A stretch of DNA of 64,000 bases from Opitutaceae bacterium (lineage in GTDB: Bacteria > Verrucomicrobiota > Verrucomicrobiia > Opitutales > Opitutaceae): positions 93,136-157,135 of the forward strand of contig JANQKV010000008.1 of NCBI GenBank assembly GCA_028280945.1, given 5' to 3'. Made by a program: the position numbers and the translations under genes. The notes beneath the pieces are model-generated. The model was given only the letters and a program-made list of their open reading frames with translations. It was not told the DNA's origin and did not search any database. Of this stretch, positions 16,303-25,403 are shown piece by piece. Position 1 is the first letter of the stretch, and each line of letters starts with the position of its first letter.

Positions 16303-18435
16303 TTAGAATCGATACTTGGCCGAAAGGATGATGTTGCGGGCCGCGCCAAGGAAGGCCCGGCCGCCATCGGTGGTGCCGACGTAGTATTCGTCGGTGGCGT
16401 TGGTGACGTTGAGCTGCAGGCGGACGGTCTCGAAGTCATAGCCCACCATGAAGTCGAGCAGGGTGTAGGACGGAGCACTCAGCGTATCGGTGCCGTCCCA
16501 GCGCTGGCCGACATAGCGCACTCCGATTCCGGTGCGGAAGTTTTGCAGGGCGCCTGCGCGCGGTTCGTAGGTCACCCAGCCGGTGGCCTGGTGGTCGGGC
16601 ACGGTGACGAGGTGGTTGTCGTTGCCGTCCTTGGCGTCGACGTAGCTGTAGCCTCCCTGGAATCGGAAGTCGCGCCAGCGGCTGTCGACCTCAAATTCAA
16701 CGCCGCGCGTCTCAACGTTGGTTTGAGTGACGAAGATGCCATTGGAAAGCGGCCGCTCTTTTTCGGTGATGTCGAAAGCGGAGAACGTGAACAGCGTTTG
16801 GGTGCCCGGGGGTTGGTAGCGCAGCCCCACCTCAAACTGTTCGCCCGTCTTGGGATCAAGCTGGATGGTTGAGCCGTCGAACGCCACCGCCGTGCCCAAG
16901 GGCTCGAACGATTCAGCATAGCTCACGTAGGGGGTGAATCCACGGGGCGCCTGGTAAATCAGACCGATGTCGCCCGTGGTTGCGTCGTCGTCGATGTTGG
17001 GCTCGGAATTGCCCAGGCTGTGGGTGCGAACGTCGTCGTAACGCAGGCCGAGCGCAAGGGTCCAATGGTCGAACGTCATCCGTTCCTGGGCAAAGATGCC
17101 AAACTGATTGGTGATGGCCGCGGGGTAGTCGACGATGTCGCCCACCGGGGCGAGGTTGCCATAAACCGGGTCATAGATGTTGATCCGTCCGCCGGCGGCC
17201 CAGCCGTAGAACGAATCGTTGTCGATGGTCACATCCTGGGCGTCGAAGCCGATGGTCAGGTGGTGGTCCACGGGACCGGTGTCGAAGCGGGCGGCAAGGG
17301 TGCCGTAGGTGGTGAAGGCCTCGCTCGCGCGCGGGGAATCGTAGATGGTGCGGTTGACCGTGCCGTCAGCGGCGATGATGGGATCGGCCCCGTCGTAGGC
17401 AACCCAGTGGGACTTGTAGTCGGACTCTCCATCCGTGTAGCGGGTGTTGGCCGTGACGGTGAACACGTCGTTGAACTCGTGTTCAAAGAACAATGCGTAG
17501 GACTGCTGCTCGGTGTCGTAGCGGTCCCAGCCGGGCTCACCGATGAAGGTGTCGATCGGAATGCGCCGGCCGGGCAACAGGGTGCCCTCGTTGGGCAGAA
17601 ACTGCAGCGTCTGGCCGCCCTCATTTTCCTGGAAGTTGCCCAACACCGTCAGGCGGGTGCCGGGCCGCGGTGCCCAGGTGAATGACGGGCTGATCACGCG
17701 GGCGTCATCCGGGACATGATCGACCTGGGTGCCGCCTTCCCGGTAAACCCCGACCAGGCGGTAGAGAAACTTTCCGTCGGCATCCAGTGCGCCGGTGAAG
17801 TCGGCGGCGAATTGAGCGCGGTCAAAGGACCCCACCTGCACCTCGATCTCATTGCGGGTGACGGCTTGGGGCAGTTTGGTGACGGAGTTGATGATGCCGC
17901 CGAGTGCACCTCGTCCGTAAAGCACGGAGGCCGGTCCCTTCACCACTTCGACCTGCTCAAGCGTGTAGATGTCGGCGCGGGTATTGTTGTAGAAGCCAAA
18001 AAGAGACTGAAAGCCGTCCTGGAATTTCAGCGGATCGATTCCCCGCACGCGGGTGGCGTCGAGGCGCGAGTCAAAACCATAGGGACCCGTGGTCACGCCC
18101 GGGGTGTAGTTGAGCGTATCCTGGATGTTGATGGCTCCCCGATCTTCGATACGGAAGCGATCCACCACTGCCACGGAACGGGCCACGGTGGTGGTAAGGT
18201 CGCCCAAGCGCCGGGAGGTCGTCAGTTGATCGGCGACATCCTTGTCGAGCTGGTCGGCTTCCACCCGGAAGACGGAGAGCTCAATGGAATCGTCGTCCGA
18301 GGAATCCGCATTCGTTTTGGCGAAGGCGGAAGGACTGGTCAGGAAAGCACCGAAAACGACCGCTAGACAGACGGTGTGATTGATTCGGGCGATCCAAGTT
18401 TGGGTCGAACGCTGGGTGTTTGGGAACATGTTCAT
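16303..18435 (-). CDS. TonB-dependent siderophore receptor
   Basis: 710 residues from ATG 18435 (MNMFPNTQRS...), chosen because a signal peptide follows (VVFGAFLTSPSAFA) and because longer in-frame extensions would overlap the upstream gene. The plug shows TPGVTTGPYGFDSR, RVRGIDPLKFQDG and QVEVVKGPASVLYGRGALGG, diagnostic of the TonB-siderophore receptor family; the barrel ends in NIILSAKYRF. It is the second gene of the operon that starts at the Fur box-like palindrome at 18826 and is followed by a PepSY-TM gene. The cognate siderophore is unknown and no siderophore biosynthesis genes are visible in the window, so a xenosiderophore is likely. Confidence 0.92.
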   Translation of the reverse strand: MNMFPNTQRSTQTWIARINHTVCLAVVFGAFLTSPSAFAKTNADSSDDDSIELSVFRVEADQLDKDVADQLTTSRRLGDLTTTVARSVAVVDRFRIEDRGAINIQDTLNYTPGVTTGPYGFDSRLDATRVRGIDPLKFQDGFQSLFGFYNNTRADIYTLEQVEVVKGPASVLYGRGALGGIINSVTKLPQAVTRNEIEVQVGSFDRAQFAADFTGALDADGKFLYRLVGVYREGGTQVDHVPDDARVISPSFTWAPRPGTRLTVLGNFQENEGGQTLQFLPNEGTLLPGRRIPIDTFIGEPGWDRYDTEQQSYALFFEHEFNDVFTVTANTRYTDGESDYKSHWVAYDGADPIIAADGTVNRTIYDSPRASEAFTTYGTLAARFDTGPVDHHLTIGFDAQDVTIDNDSFYGWAAGGRINIYDPVYGNLAPVGDIVDYPAAITNQFGIFAQERMTFDHWTLALGLRYDDVRTHSLGNSEPNIDDDATTGDIGLIYQAPRGFTPYVSYAESFEPLGTAVAFDGSTIQLDPKTGEQFEVGLRYQPPGTQTLFTFSAFDITEKERPLSNGIFVTQTNVETRGVEFEVDSRWRDFRFQGGYSYVDAKDGNDNHLVTVPDHQATGWVTYEPRAGALQNFRTGIGVRYVGQRWDGTDTLSAPSYTLLDFMVGYDFETVRLQLNVTNATDEYYVGTTDGGRAFLGAARNIILSAKYRF

Positions 18436-18470
18436 GGTGGGTTCAGGAAAAATGGGGGAGGTGGATGGTT

Positions 18471-18809
18471 TCAGGCCCAGAGGGCGGCCACGTCCTCGTC
18501 GGAAACCGATGCTTCCGCCGGCTGGAATGCATCCGCACCCAGCACGAGCACGCTGACGCGCACATCGGGACAAAAGCAGGCGAGCCGGCACGACAGGCAC
18601 CAGGCCTCGTGTTGGCTGGAGGCGATGTCGGCGGGCAGCTCGAGGACAATGTGCGTGGCCACGCTGCCGCGTTGGTTGCGGGGGATGCGCTGCTGTTTTA
18701 CCAGCAAGGGCTGGGCGAGCTCGTTGGCGCAGGATTCGACAATCTGGGCCAAGGCCCGGCCCTTGGCCTCCGAAGGGGCGTGGATTTCACAGGTGAGTGG
18801 TGTGATCAT
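18471..18809 (-). CDS. 112-residue Cys-rich protein of unknown function, first gene of Fur-type operon
   Basis: 112 residues, no signal peptide, not a family I recognise. Cysteines occur at CEIH and ESC in the N-terminal third and as a cluster WCLSCRLACFCPD (C-x2-C-x3-C-x-C) near residues 70-82, suggestive of a metal or Fe-S site. The start codon is only 16 nt from the Fur-type palindrome at 18826-18840, so the transcript leader must be very short. It precedes a siderophore receptor by 35 nt. The position suggests a cytosolic role in handling incoming iron or its siderophore, or in sensing; this is inference only. Confidence 0.75.
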   Translation of the reverse strand: MITPLTCEIHAPSEAKGRALAQIVESCANELAQPLLVKQQRIPRNQRGSVATHIVLELPADIASSQHEAWCLSCRLACFCPDVRVSVLVLGADAFQPAEASVSDEDVAALWA

Positions 18810-18825
18810 GAGCAGTGTTTACGCT

Positions 18826-18840
18826 TGGGACTCAGTCTCA
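18826..18840. promoter_or_regulatory. Fur box-like operator
   Basis: TGGGACTCAGTCTCA, a 7-1-7 dyad identical for 17 bp to the site at 12654. It lies between the end of one PepSY gene (18901) and the start of the 112-residue Cys protein (18809), marking a new iron-regulated transcription unit. No convincing -10 element could be fixed by eye. Confidence 0.78.
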
Positions 18841-18900
18841 ATTAATGGTTAAAAAAGAGCCGATTGCTCGAAGCGGAAGCTGCGTTCAACCGGCGGTGAA

Positions 18901-20217
18901 CTAGGTGGCGAGGGCGGCGGAGGAGCGCTTGAAACGCCGGCTGATCCAAGTGCCGAGAAAGATGAGTAGGAGGGTGATGCCGACGGTCGGCAGGAAGAGG
19001 GCCAGACCGACGGTGACCCAGACGATCCACTTGGGCGTGCCGCCGGGCGGCAGCTTACGCGGCTCGCCGAATTTGCCGGGAGGGCGACGACGCCACCACA
19101 GCCATACGCCAGTGACGCTCATTGCGACCAGCAGCAGGCACGCGATCACGGCGATGATCTGAGTGGGAAGACCAAAAATACTGCCGACGTGAATCGGATA
19201 AAAGGCCAGCAGGGCCCGGGTTTGCCAAGGCAGGTCCGCATTGGTTTCGAAGACCAGCGTCTCCCCCGAAAAACGATCCAGAAACACCGCACCGCGATCC
19301 GCCAACGGCACCTGGGTGCGGGTGATGACTTGGATGGCATTGTCCTCGTCGTGCGGTAAACCGAGGCTAAAGCCGTCCTTGGAAAAATCGAAGTGCTCGA
19401 ACGCGATTCCAACCGCATCGTCGATTTTGATGGGAGTGGGCGTGGAGCCGTCGTCCGGCATCGTGGATTTGGGCGGATCCACAAAAAACTCCGGGAAACC
19501 GCCCGTGGCAAAGACCCCCAGTCTCACGCCCGTGCCCCAGACCCGGGTGAAGATCAAACCGGTCACCATGACGGCCAGAGCGAAGAAGGCGATGTAGAAG
19601 CCGGGCACGGTATGCCAATCGCGCATCACCGTGCGGAAACCCCCTCGTATCCGCGGCAGCCATACACCCCAGATTTTTTCCTTTTTGCGCGGCCACCACA
19701 GCCAAAGCCCGGTCAACACGGAGACGATGCCCCAGCACGTGGCGGTTTCAACGGCGAGTCGCCCGGGGGTTCCGGCGAGCAGGCGGCGATGAATTCCCAG
19801 CACCACCCGGAAGAAACTGGTTTGGTTGTCGAGCGTGCCGGTGATCTCACCTGCCACGGGATCGAAGAAATACCGGGTCATCTCTTCTGAACCGTCGGGC
19901 AAATGCTCCTCGGCGAAACCCTCCCAATTGCGCGTCGGGTCGGCGGCCACGTTGACAAAGAGAAGTTTCCGCTCCGGGTGACTGGCCTTGATCTGTGCGG
20001 CGAAGTCATCGAACCCCGTGCGCTGCAGTTCGGTGTTTTCTGAGAACATCAGCTCGGGATACATCACCCGCTCGAGCTCGGGTTTGAACACGTAGATTGC
20101 CCCGGTGATCGACGCGATGATGATGATAGGGGCGACCAGCAATCCCATCCAGAAATGCCACCGCCAGACCGCCAGATAGAGGCGACTGCCAAGGGACTTT
20201 GTCTCGGGTGAGGGCAT
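18901..20217 (-). CDS. PepSY-associated TM helix protein
   Basis: 438 residues. The N-terminal block RLYLAVWRWHFWMGLLVAPI with two early histidines, the segment EEMTRYFFDPVAGEITGTLD and the later DRFSGETLVFETNADLPW are PepSY-TM hallmarks. About four to five transmembrane helices are visible, the last pair near the C-terminus around TVGLALFLPTVGITLLLIF. It is the final gene of the 28546->18901 operon and follows another PepSY-TM gene, an unusual tandem. Likely inner-membrane iron-siderophore reductase or accessory. Confidence 0.9.
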   Translation of the reverse strand: MPSPETKSLGSRLYLAVWRWHFWMGLLVAPIIIIASITGAIYVFKPELERVMYPELMFSENTELQRTGFDDFAAQIKASHPERKLLFVNVAADPTRNWEGFAEEHLPDGSEEMTRYFFDPVAGEITGTLDNQTSFFRVVLGIHRRLLAGTPGRLAVETATCWGIVSVLTGLWLWWPRKKEKIWGVWLPRIRGGFRTVMRDWHTVPGFYIAFFALAVMVTGLIFTRVWGTGVRLGVFATGGFPEFFVDPPKSTMPDDGSTPTPIKIDDAVGIAFEHFDFSKDGFSLGLPHDEDNAIQVITRTQVPLADRGAVFLDRFSGETLVFETNADLPWQTRALLAFYPIHVGSIFGLPTQIIAVIACLLLVAMSVTGVWLWWRRRPPGKFGEPRKLPPGGTPKWIVWVTVGLALFLPTVGITLLLIFLGTWISRRFKRSSAALAT

Positions 20218-20379
20218 GGAAGAGTTCAGTAAGAGGACGGGGAAGCCGGAAGTGAGTGGCGAAGTGGAATCCGGTTACCAGCGGTGCAACGACGATCCCG
20301 CTGGTTTGTTTGCCGAGTGCGGAAGGGAGGGTTTCATGATCTTGGATTGGCGCCTGGTCTGTTTGGTGTTGGCATCTCG

Positions 20380-21735
20380 TTATGCGTTTGAAGCGGCCGG
20401 CGCTGGAGTTTGACGGGTCTTGGACCGGGTCCGAAGAGCACCTCGGATTCCGCCTTGAACCCAGTAGATGATGAGTCCTGCCACAAAGAGTAGCAGTGCG
20501 ATCGTTCCGTAAGACGCGGTAACAATGATTCCTTGCCCCTTGAGCAATCCGATCATGCCAACAATGTAGGCGGTGCCGAATCCGATCCATCGCCAGAAGG
20601 GCACGAGGGATTGGCGGGAGCGCAGGCGATAAATTGCGTAGCCTGTGAGAGGCAGCACCCCGATCAGGAGACCGACGATCAGATAGAGCAGTTTTAGTCC
20701 GAGGCCTCCCCAGTCGCCGAAGTGCAGTCCTTCCTGGATGTAGAAGAGCTTCTCCTTCCAGGAGGCGTTGGGGGTGTCGATGACTTTAAGAACGCTGAGA
20801 TCAGCCTTGTCGAATACGACCCCCTGGGAGAACCGTTCGTAGATCGTCCCGGGAATTCGCCCGCGGATGCGCACGGTGCGGGTTCCGTCGTCGGACCAGC
20901 TGATTTCTTGAGGAACGAGGTGAGGGTGGACGGTTTGGGCTGCGGCCAGGATACCGCCAATGTCGACCGCATGTGCGGTGTCGGCCGTCGCATCGATGAC
21001 CGGCTCTCGCTCATAAGACTCCGGTCGCTCAATGGAAAACCACTCCATCAGGCGCCCCTGCATTCCCAGCCAAAACCCGGTTACGGCGAACATGAGTGTC
21101 GGCAACAACAGCACGAAGCCGATCAACTTGTGCCAATCGGCATTGGCGGCGCGGGCCGGCCGACGCCGGATCGCCCACATCGCGCGTCCGCCCAGAAACT
21201 TGAAGAAAATAACCAGTCCCGTGACGCAGAGAAATGTCAGGGCGATTCCGAACAAGCCTACAAAATTGCGGCCGAGGGTGCCGGCAAAGATGCGCACATG
21301 AACGAGTCTCAGGTAGGTCGAGAGAGAGCGGTCGTCTTGTCCAATCCCCAGTTGTGCACCGGTCTCAGGGTGAAGAAACACGCTGTTCATCAGCCAGGGC
21401 TGATTGAGCACAAATGGTTTGGGTTTAAAACTGGTGTTGTAGAAACTCGCCCGGACCGCCTCACCCGGTCCCCTTGGCAGGTGGAGAGCGATGAGCTGGG
21501 GTTCCCGGCCCTCGGTTGCCAGTGACTGCGAGGCCTGGGCCACCGCTTCGGGCAGCACGGAAACATCAAGTTCCCTGGCATCCGTGCGATACAGATCCCG
21601 ATGCTCCCAACGGTAGATTTCCTCCGCAAACATCGCGAACGCACCGGTGATCATGATGAATGCCAAAAACCCCCCAGTATAAATGGCGCAGGCACTGTGG
21701 CACCGCCAAAAAAGTTTGGTGAGTTTCGGGTTCAT
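20380..21735 (-). CDS. PepSY-associated TM helix protein
   Basis: 451 residues starting MNPKLTKLFWRCHSACAIYT with a first hydrophobic helix, then PepSY segments (PWLMNSVFLHPETGAQLGIG) and the typical HVRIFAGTLGRNFVGLFGI helix region. A later LHFGDWGGLGLKLLYLIVG motif is shared with other PepSY-TM proteins in this window. It follows the siderophore receptor at 21763-24006 by 27 nt and probably works with it to liberate iron at the inner membrane. A 160-nt gap with nothing recognisable separates it from the next PepSY gene. Confidence 0.9.
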   Translation of the reverse strand: MNPKLTKLFWRCHSACAIYTGGFLAFIMITGAFAMFAEEIYRWEHRDLYRTDARELDVSVLPEAVAQASQSLATEGREPQLIALHLPRGPGEAVRASFYNTSFKPKPFVLNQPWLMNSVFLHPETGAQLGIGQDDRSLSTYLRLVHVRIFAGTLGRNFVGLFGIALTFLCVTGLVIFFKFLGGRAMWAIRRRPARAANADWHKLIGFVLLLPTLMFAVTGFWLGMQGRLMEWFSIERPESYEREPVIDATADTAHAVDIGGILAAAQTVHPHLVPQEISWSDDGTRTVRIRGRIPGTIYERFSQGVVFDKADLSVLKVIDTPNASWKEKLFYIQEGLHFGDWGGLGLKLLYLIVGLLIGVLPLTGYAIYRLRSRQSLVPFWRWIGFGTAYIVGMIGLLKGQGIIVTASYGTIALLLFVAGLIIYWVQGGIRGALRTRSKTRQTPAPAASNA

Positions 21736-21762
21736 CTTGAGCGAATGGGCAATGCCGGTGGT

Positions 21763-24006
21763 TTAGAATTCCAACGCGAGCGAACCGGTGACGGTCAGCG
21801 GGGTGCTGGTGCCCACCCGGATCGCCCCGAAGGAGTCAGACGTCGTGCCGGCCTGCGCCAGGTTGTATTCCTCGTCGGTGAAATTCTTGACGTTGATTTG
21901 GAATTTCCAGCGGTCGGTTTTGTAGTAGGCCACCGCGTCCCATTGCATCCAGCCGTCGTATTCGGATTGATTGGCCGTGGAGACATAGTTGTCCGATTGG
22001 GCGAACACACCGATGCCGAGACCCAGTCCCTCGGCCGCTCCCTCTTGAAACTCATATACTCCCCAGAAGCTGCCGGAGTGTTCGGGGATGCCGGGCAGAC
22101 GGTTGCCTTGCTGGGCGGCGGCGGAGAACTCCACTTCAGTGAGCTCGTTATCCAGGTAGGCGTAACCGGCGATGAGCCGGAGCGCAGGCACGGGTTGCCC
22201 CACAAGTTGGGCATCAAATCCGCGTGTTCGGGTCTCTCCCAGGTTGGCCGACCACTGCTCGTCGGGAGGGAACGTGGCTGAATCAGGATCTACCACCACA
22301 ATGTCCTTTTTCCGCAGATCAAAAACTGCGGCGTTGAGGGTCAGCCGGTCCTCGGCGGTGGCCCAGCGAATGCCCAGTTCGAACTGCTCCGAGGTTTCGG
22401 GGTCGACGACCGGCCCGCCGAGGCCGTTGCCGGTATCGGGATTAAATCCAGTGGCTGTGGTGGGAGTGAAACCCCGGGCCCAGGAAGCATAGTATGAGAG
22501 TTGTCGGCTCGGACGATAAACAATCCCGGTGCGGGGCGACCAGTTGTCGTGGGTGACTCCCGCATCGTTGTTGTCGAATTCGGTATAGCGGAGGCCGGCG
22601 AGCACATGCCACTCGGAACCGATGGAGATCAGGTCCTGGGCAAGGAAACCAATTTGTTCCGTGTCGGTTTGCACGCCGGGCCGGCGGGCTCCTTCGAAGA
22701 GACCACCTGCGGGGATGCCGATATACTGACGAGAAACGACGTTATAGCCGATGCCCGCCACCCGGTTGCCGTTGGCGTCCACCACGGTGCCACTAAAACC
22801 GTCATTGTTGATTTGCTCGTAGTCCGCACCAAACATCAGCTGATGGCTGACCGAACGATCGCCGAGCGGGGCGCCTTCGAGCCGGTGCTGGTAGTGCAGC
22901 GTGATGGAGTCGGAATCGCCATCACCGCCCTGCAGGCGCGGGCCGATGACCATGTTGCCGTCGGCATCGATGGTTTGGCCAATGCTGGAATCCACAAAGA
23001 AGGGTGATGAGTCGTAGAGAATCTTATCCACCCGGGTGGACGATGCCCGCAGGCTCAAGGAAGCCTCGTCTGAGAATGAGTGATCAACCAGCAGGGAGAG
23101 ACGTTGGAAGTCGCTGTTGGTATTTTCATTCCAATCGGGCACGCCGAAAAACTGTTCGCTGTTCAGGCGGGAGCTGTAGGTGTAACCGGTGATTGCATTC
23201 CCGTCCAGGATCTGGCCGCGATCCTGAGTGTAGGTATCGGTGATATACTCGTATTGGAGGGTCAGCGTGGTGTTCTCGTGGGGACGCCATGCGAGTGAGG
23301 GAGCAAGCAACCAGCGTTCGCGGTAGGAAAAATCACGATGACTGCCGCTGTCCTCGAACGAACTGATGAAACGATAGGCCAGGGCTTGATTGCTGCCCAA
23401 AGCCAGCGGTCCCGTCAGGTCCAACTCGGCCCGATAGTAGTCGTAGGAACCTGCGATGAGTTCGGCCGAACGGTAATTGCGCTCGAACAGGGGTTTCTTG
23501 GTGACGTAGTTGATCACACCACCCGGTTCGCCTTGGCCGTAGAGGATGGCGGCAGGACCTTTGAGCACGTCATAACGTTCGATATTTGCGGTCTCCGTCG
23601 TGGCTATGTTCGTGGCGTTGAAGGCATTATTGATCCGGGCTCCATCCTTGAAGAGCGATTGCGATGCGTCGAACCCGCGGATGGAGAATTTCTCTTCACC
23701 ACCGTTGCCTTGCTTGAATTTCGACACGCTGGCGACATTGCGCAGAGCGTCCTCGACGTTGTTGACCTGTTGATCGGTCAGAATGTCCATCGGGATCGAC
23801 ATGGCGGTGATGGGGGTGTCGAAAGGATCGGCGTCGAAACCAAGCCCCGTTGAAGTGGTGTCGGCGGAGTAATCGCGCTGGAAGGCGGTCACTTCGACGT
23901 CGTCTAGTTGGATGACTTCATCGGCTGTCGCTTGGGCAGATACAGCCAACGGCAAGGTGGCCGTCAGCGTAGAGGCGCAAATGATTCGTCTGAGCTGGGT
24001 TCTCAT
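21763..24006 (-). CDS. TonB-dependent siderophore receptor
   Basis: 747 residues from ATG 24006 (MRTQLRRIICASTLTATLPL), preferred over an upstream in-frame ATG because it begins the signal peptide and avoids overlapping the preceding PepSY gene. The plug carries EEKFSIRGFDASQSLFKDG and RYDVLKGPAAILYGQGEPGG followed by VINYVTKKPL, the signature of ferrichrome-type TonB-siderophore receptors. The barrel ends in TVTGSLALEF. It sits in the operon between two PepSY-TM genes. No N-terminal signalling domain, so no direct sigma-regulator role. Confidence 0.93.
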   Translation of the reverse strand: MRTQLRRIICASTLTATLPLAVSAQATADEVIQLDDVEVTAFQRDYSADTTSTGLGFDADPFDTPITAMSIPMDILTDQQVNNVEDALRNVASVSKFKQGNGGEEKFSIRGFDASQSLFKDGARINNAFNATNIATTETANIERYDVLKGPAAILYGQGEPGGVINYVTKKPLFERNYRSAELIAGSYDYYRAELDLTGPLALGSNQALAYRFISSFEDSGSHRDFSYRERWLLAPSLAWRPHENTTLTLQYEYITDTYTQDRGQILDGNAITGYTYSSRLNSEQFFGVPDWNENTNSDFQRLSLLVDHSFSDEASLSLRASSTRVDKILYDSSPFFVDSSIGQTIDADGNMVIGPRLQGGDGDSDSITLHYQHRLEGAPLGDRSVSHQLMFGADYEQINNDGFSGTVVDANGNRVAGIGYNVVSRQYIGIPAGGLFEGARRPGVQTDTEQIGFLAQDLISIGSEWHVLAGLRYTEFDNNDAGVTHDNWSPRTGIVYRPSRQLSYYASWARGFTPTTATGFNPDTGNGLGGPVVDPETSEQFELGIRWATAEDRLTLNAAVFDLRKKDIVVVDPDSATFPPDEQWSANLGETRTRGFDAQLVGQPVPALRLIAGYAYLDNELTEVEFSAAAQQGNRLPGIPEHSGSFWGVYEFQEGAAEGLGLGIGVFAQSDNYVSTANQSEYDGWMQWDAVAYYKTDRWKFQINVKNFTDEEYNLAQAGTTSDSFGAIRVGTSTPLTVTGSLALEF

Positions 24007-24025
24007 GGTGGCAGGTTGTTTTGGG

Positions 24026-25381
24026 TTAGGTGAGGCGGGTGAACTTCGAGCGCCGCCAAGCAATATTGGGTTCGGATTGCGGCTCTTTCGCTTGGTTTAT
24101 CCGGTGACGTTGTTGTGCGGCAGACGGTGGTTTCGTGCCGGGGAAGAACCGGCGCCAAGACAGGGCAAATCCGGTGTAGACGAGGAAACATCCGCCAATG
24201 CACCCCAGGGCGCCAATGAGCTTGCCGGGCCACCCCAAGGCTGCGCCGGTATGCAGGTGGCGAATCCAACCGCGGATCTTTCCGCCGGCGGATCGGTCTT
24301 CAAAGCCGACGATTTTCAAGACCTCGGCATTAAAGGGATTGAGCACGACGGAGGTGGTGGCGGTGCGGGGCCACCGGTCGGCTAATTTGGCTTCGACCAC
24401 CACCGGGTTGGAACCGCGCTGTTGGCCGGCGGCCGGACTTCCGCTGCCGCCGCTTCCGGAGCGGGCTTCGCTGCCGTGCGAATGACCGTGGCCACGGCCA
24501 TGACCGCCGTGGGAGTGGCCGCCGCGTCCCCGGCCGGAGCTGAGGGGCAGAGTGATGGTGTCCCACGCGGGCAAGGCTGCTGTCACGCTGGCGAGGCGAC
24601 GGTCGATGTCGGCGGGACGCGTGCGTTGGGCGGGACGTTCGAAAGTGACATCGGAAAGGTCCACCGTCTGGCGTCCGCGCTGCTGGGGAATTTCTTCCCC
24701 TGTCGCCTTGTAGACCAGATCAGCGGCCCAAGTGTAGGAGAGGAAAACGCCGGTGACGGACATCGCCAGAATGGGCACCAGAAACCAGAATCCGATGGCG
24801 TTGTGCCAGTTCCAATCGCGGGCCTTGGCGGAGGAGTTGTGGATGAATGCGAGGGAGCGTCGCAACACGGGCCAGCGCCATGCCGCCGGCCACCAAAGGT
24901 AGAGGCCGGTGATGGCTAGCACGACGAAGGCGAAATTGCTCGCTCCGGTGATAGCGGCACCGAGGGAGCGGTTGTCTCCTTCTTGGGCGAGCCAGCGATG
25001 CCAACGCAGGTTGGCGCTCATAAAACCGCGGATTGCGGCGGAGTCGGGGGCCATGATTTCCCCGGTGTAGGGATTAGCGAAGTAGCTTTCGCGCCGACCG
25101 ACGCGCAATTCGACTGCCTGCCGGGGATCGGACGAAACGGTGATTTGGGCGAGGGTCTTGTCCGGGTAAATCTCCGCAAAGGCGGAGCGCAGTTCGGTCA
25201 ACGGCAGGCGCGATGCTTCGGCAGAAACTTTGACTTGGCGAAAATCACGTTCTGCCCAGCCCACGATCTCGTGTTCGAAGGCGAGCACGCCACCCGTGAA
25301 TGACATGACGGCGATCGTGGTGCCGGCCACCAGACCGGCCACAAGATGAAGCCAGAAGACAGTCTTCCGAAACAGCTTCAT
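24026..25381 (-). CDS. PepSY-associated TM helix protein with His/Gly-rich loop
   Basis: 451 residues. N-terminal KTVFWLHLVAGLVAGTTIAV, PepSY segment ESYFANPYTGEIMAPDS and helix RDWNWHNAIGFWFLVPILAM identify a PepSY-TM protein. Unlike its four relatives it has an insertion at about residues 283-303 made almost only of Gly, His, Arg and Ser (GGHSHGGHGRGHGHSHG), followed by a Ser/Gly linker. This looks like a metal-binding loop, probably periplasmic, in an otherwise ordinary siderophore-reductase-like protein. It lies between two TonB-dependent receptor genes (23 nt after the upstream one), so it may serve either. Confidence 0.9.
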   Translation of the reverse strand: MKLFRKTVFWLHLVAGLVAGTTIAVMSFTGGVLAFEHEIVGWAERDFRQVKVSAEASRLPLTELRSAFAEIYPDKTLAQITVSSDPRQAVELRVGRRESYFANPYTGEIMAPDSAAIRGFMSANLRWHRWLAQEGDNRSLGAAITGASNFAFVVLAITGLYLWWPAAWRWPVLRRSLAFIHNSSAKARDWNWHNAIGFWFLVPILAMSVTGVFLSYTWAADLVYKATGEEIPQQRGRQTVDLSDVTFERPAQRTRPADIDRRLASVTAALPAWDTITLPLSSGRGRGGHSHGGHGRGHGHSHGSEARSGSGGSGSPAAGQQRGSNPVVVEAKLADRWPRTATTSVVLNPFNAEVLKIVGFEDRSAGGKIRGWIRHLHTGAALGWPGKLIGALGCIGGCFLVYTGFALSWRRFFPGTKPPSAAQQRHRINQAKEPQSEPNIAWRRSKFTRLT

Positions 25382-25403
25382 GATGGCGGTAGCAAGGGGG
25401 GCT

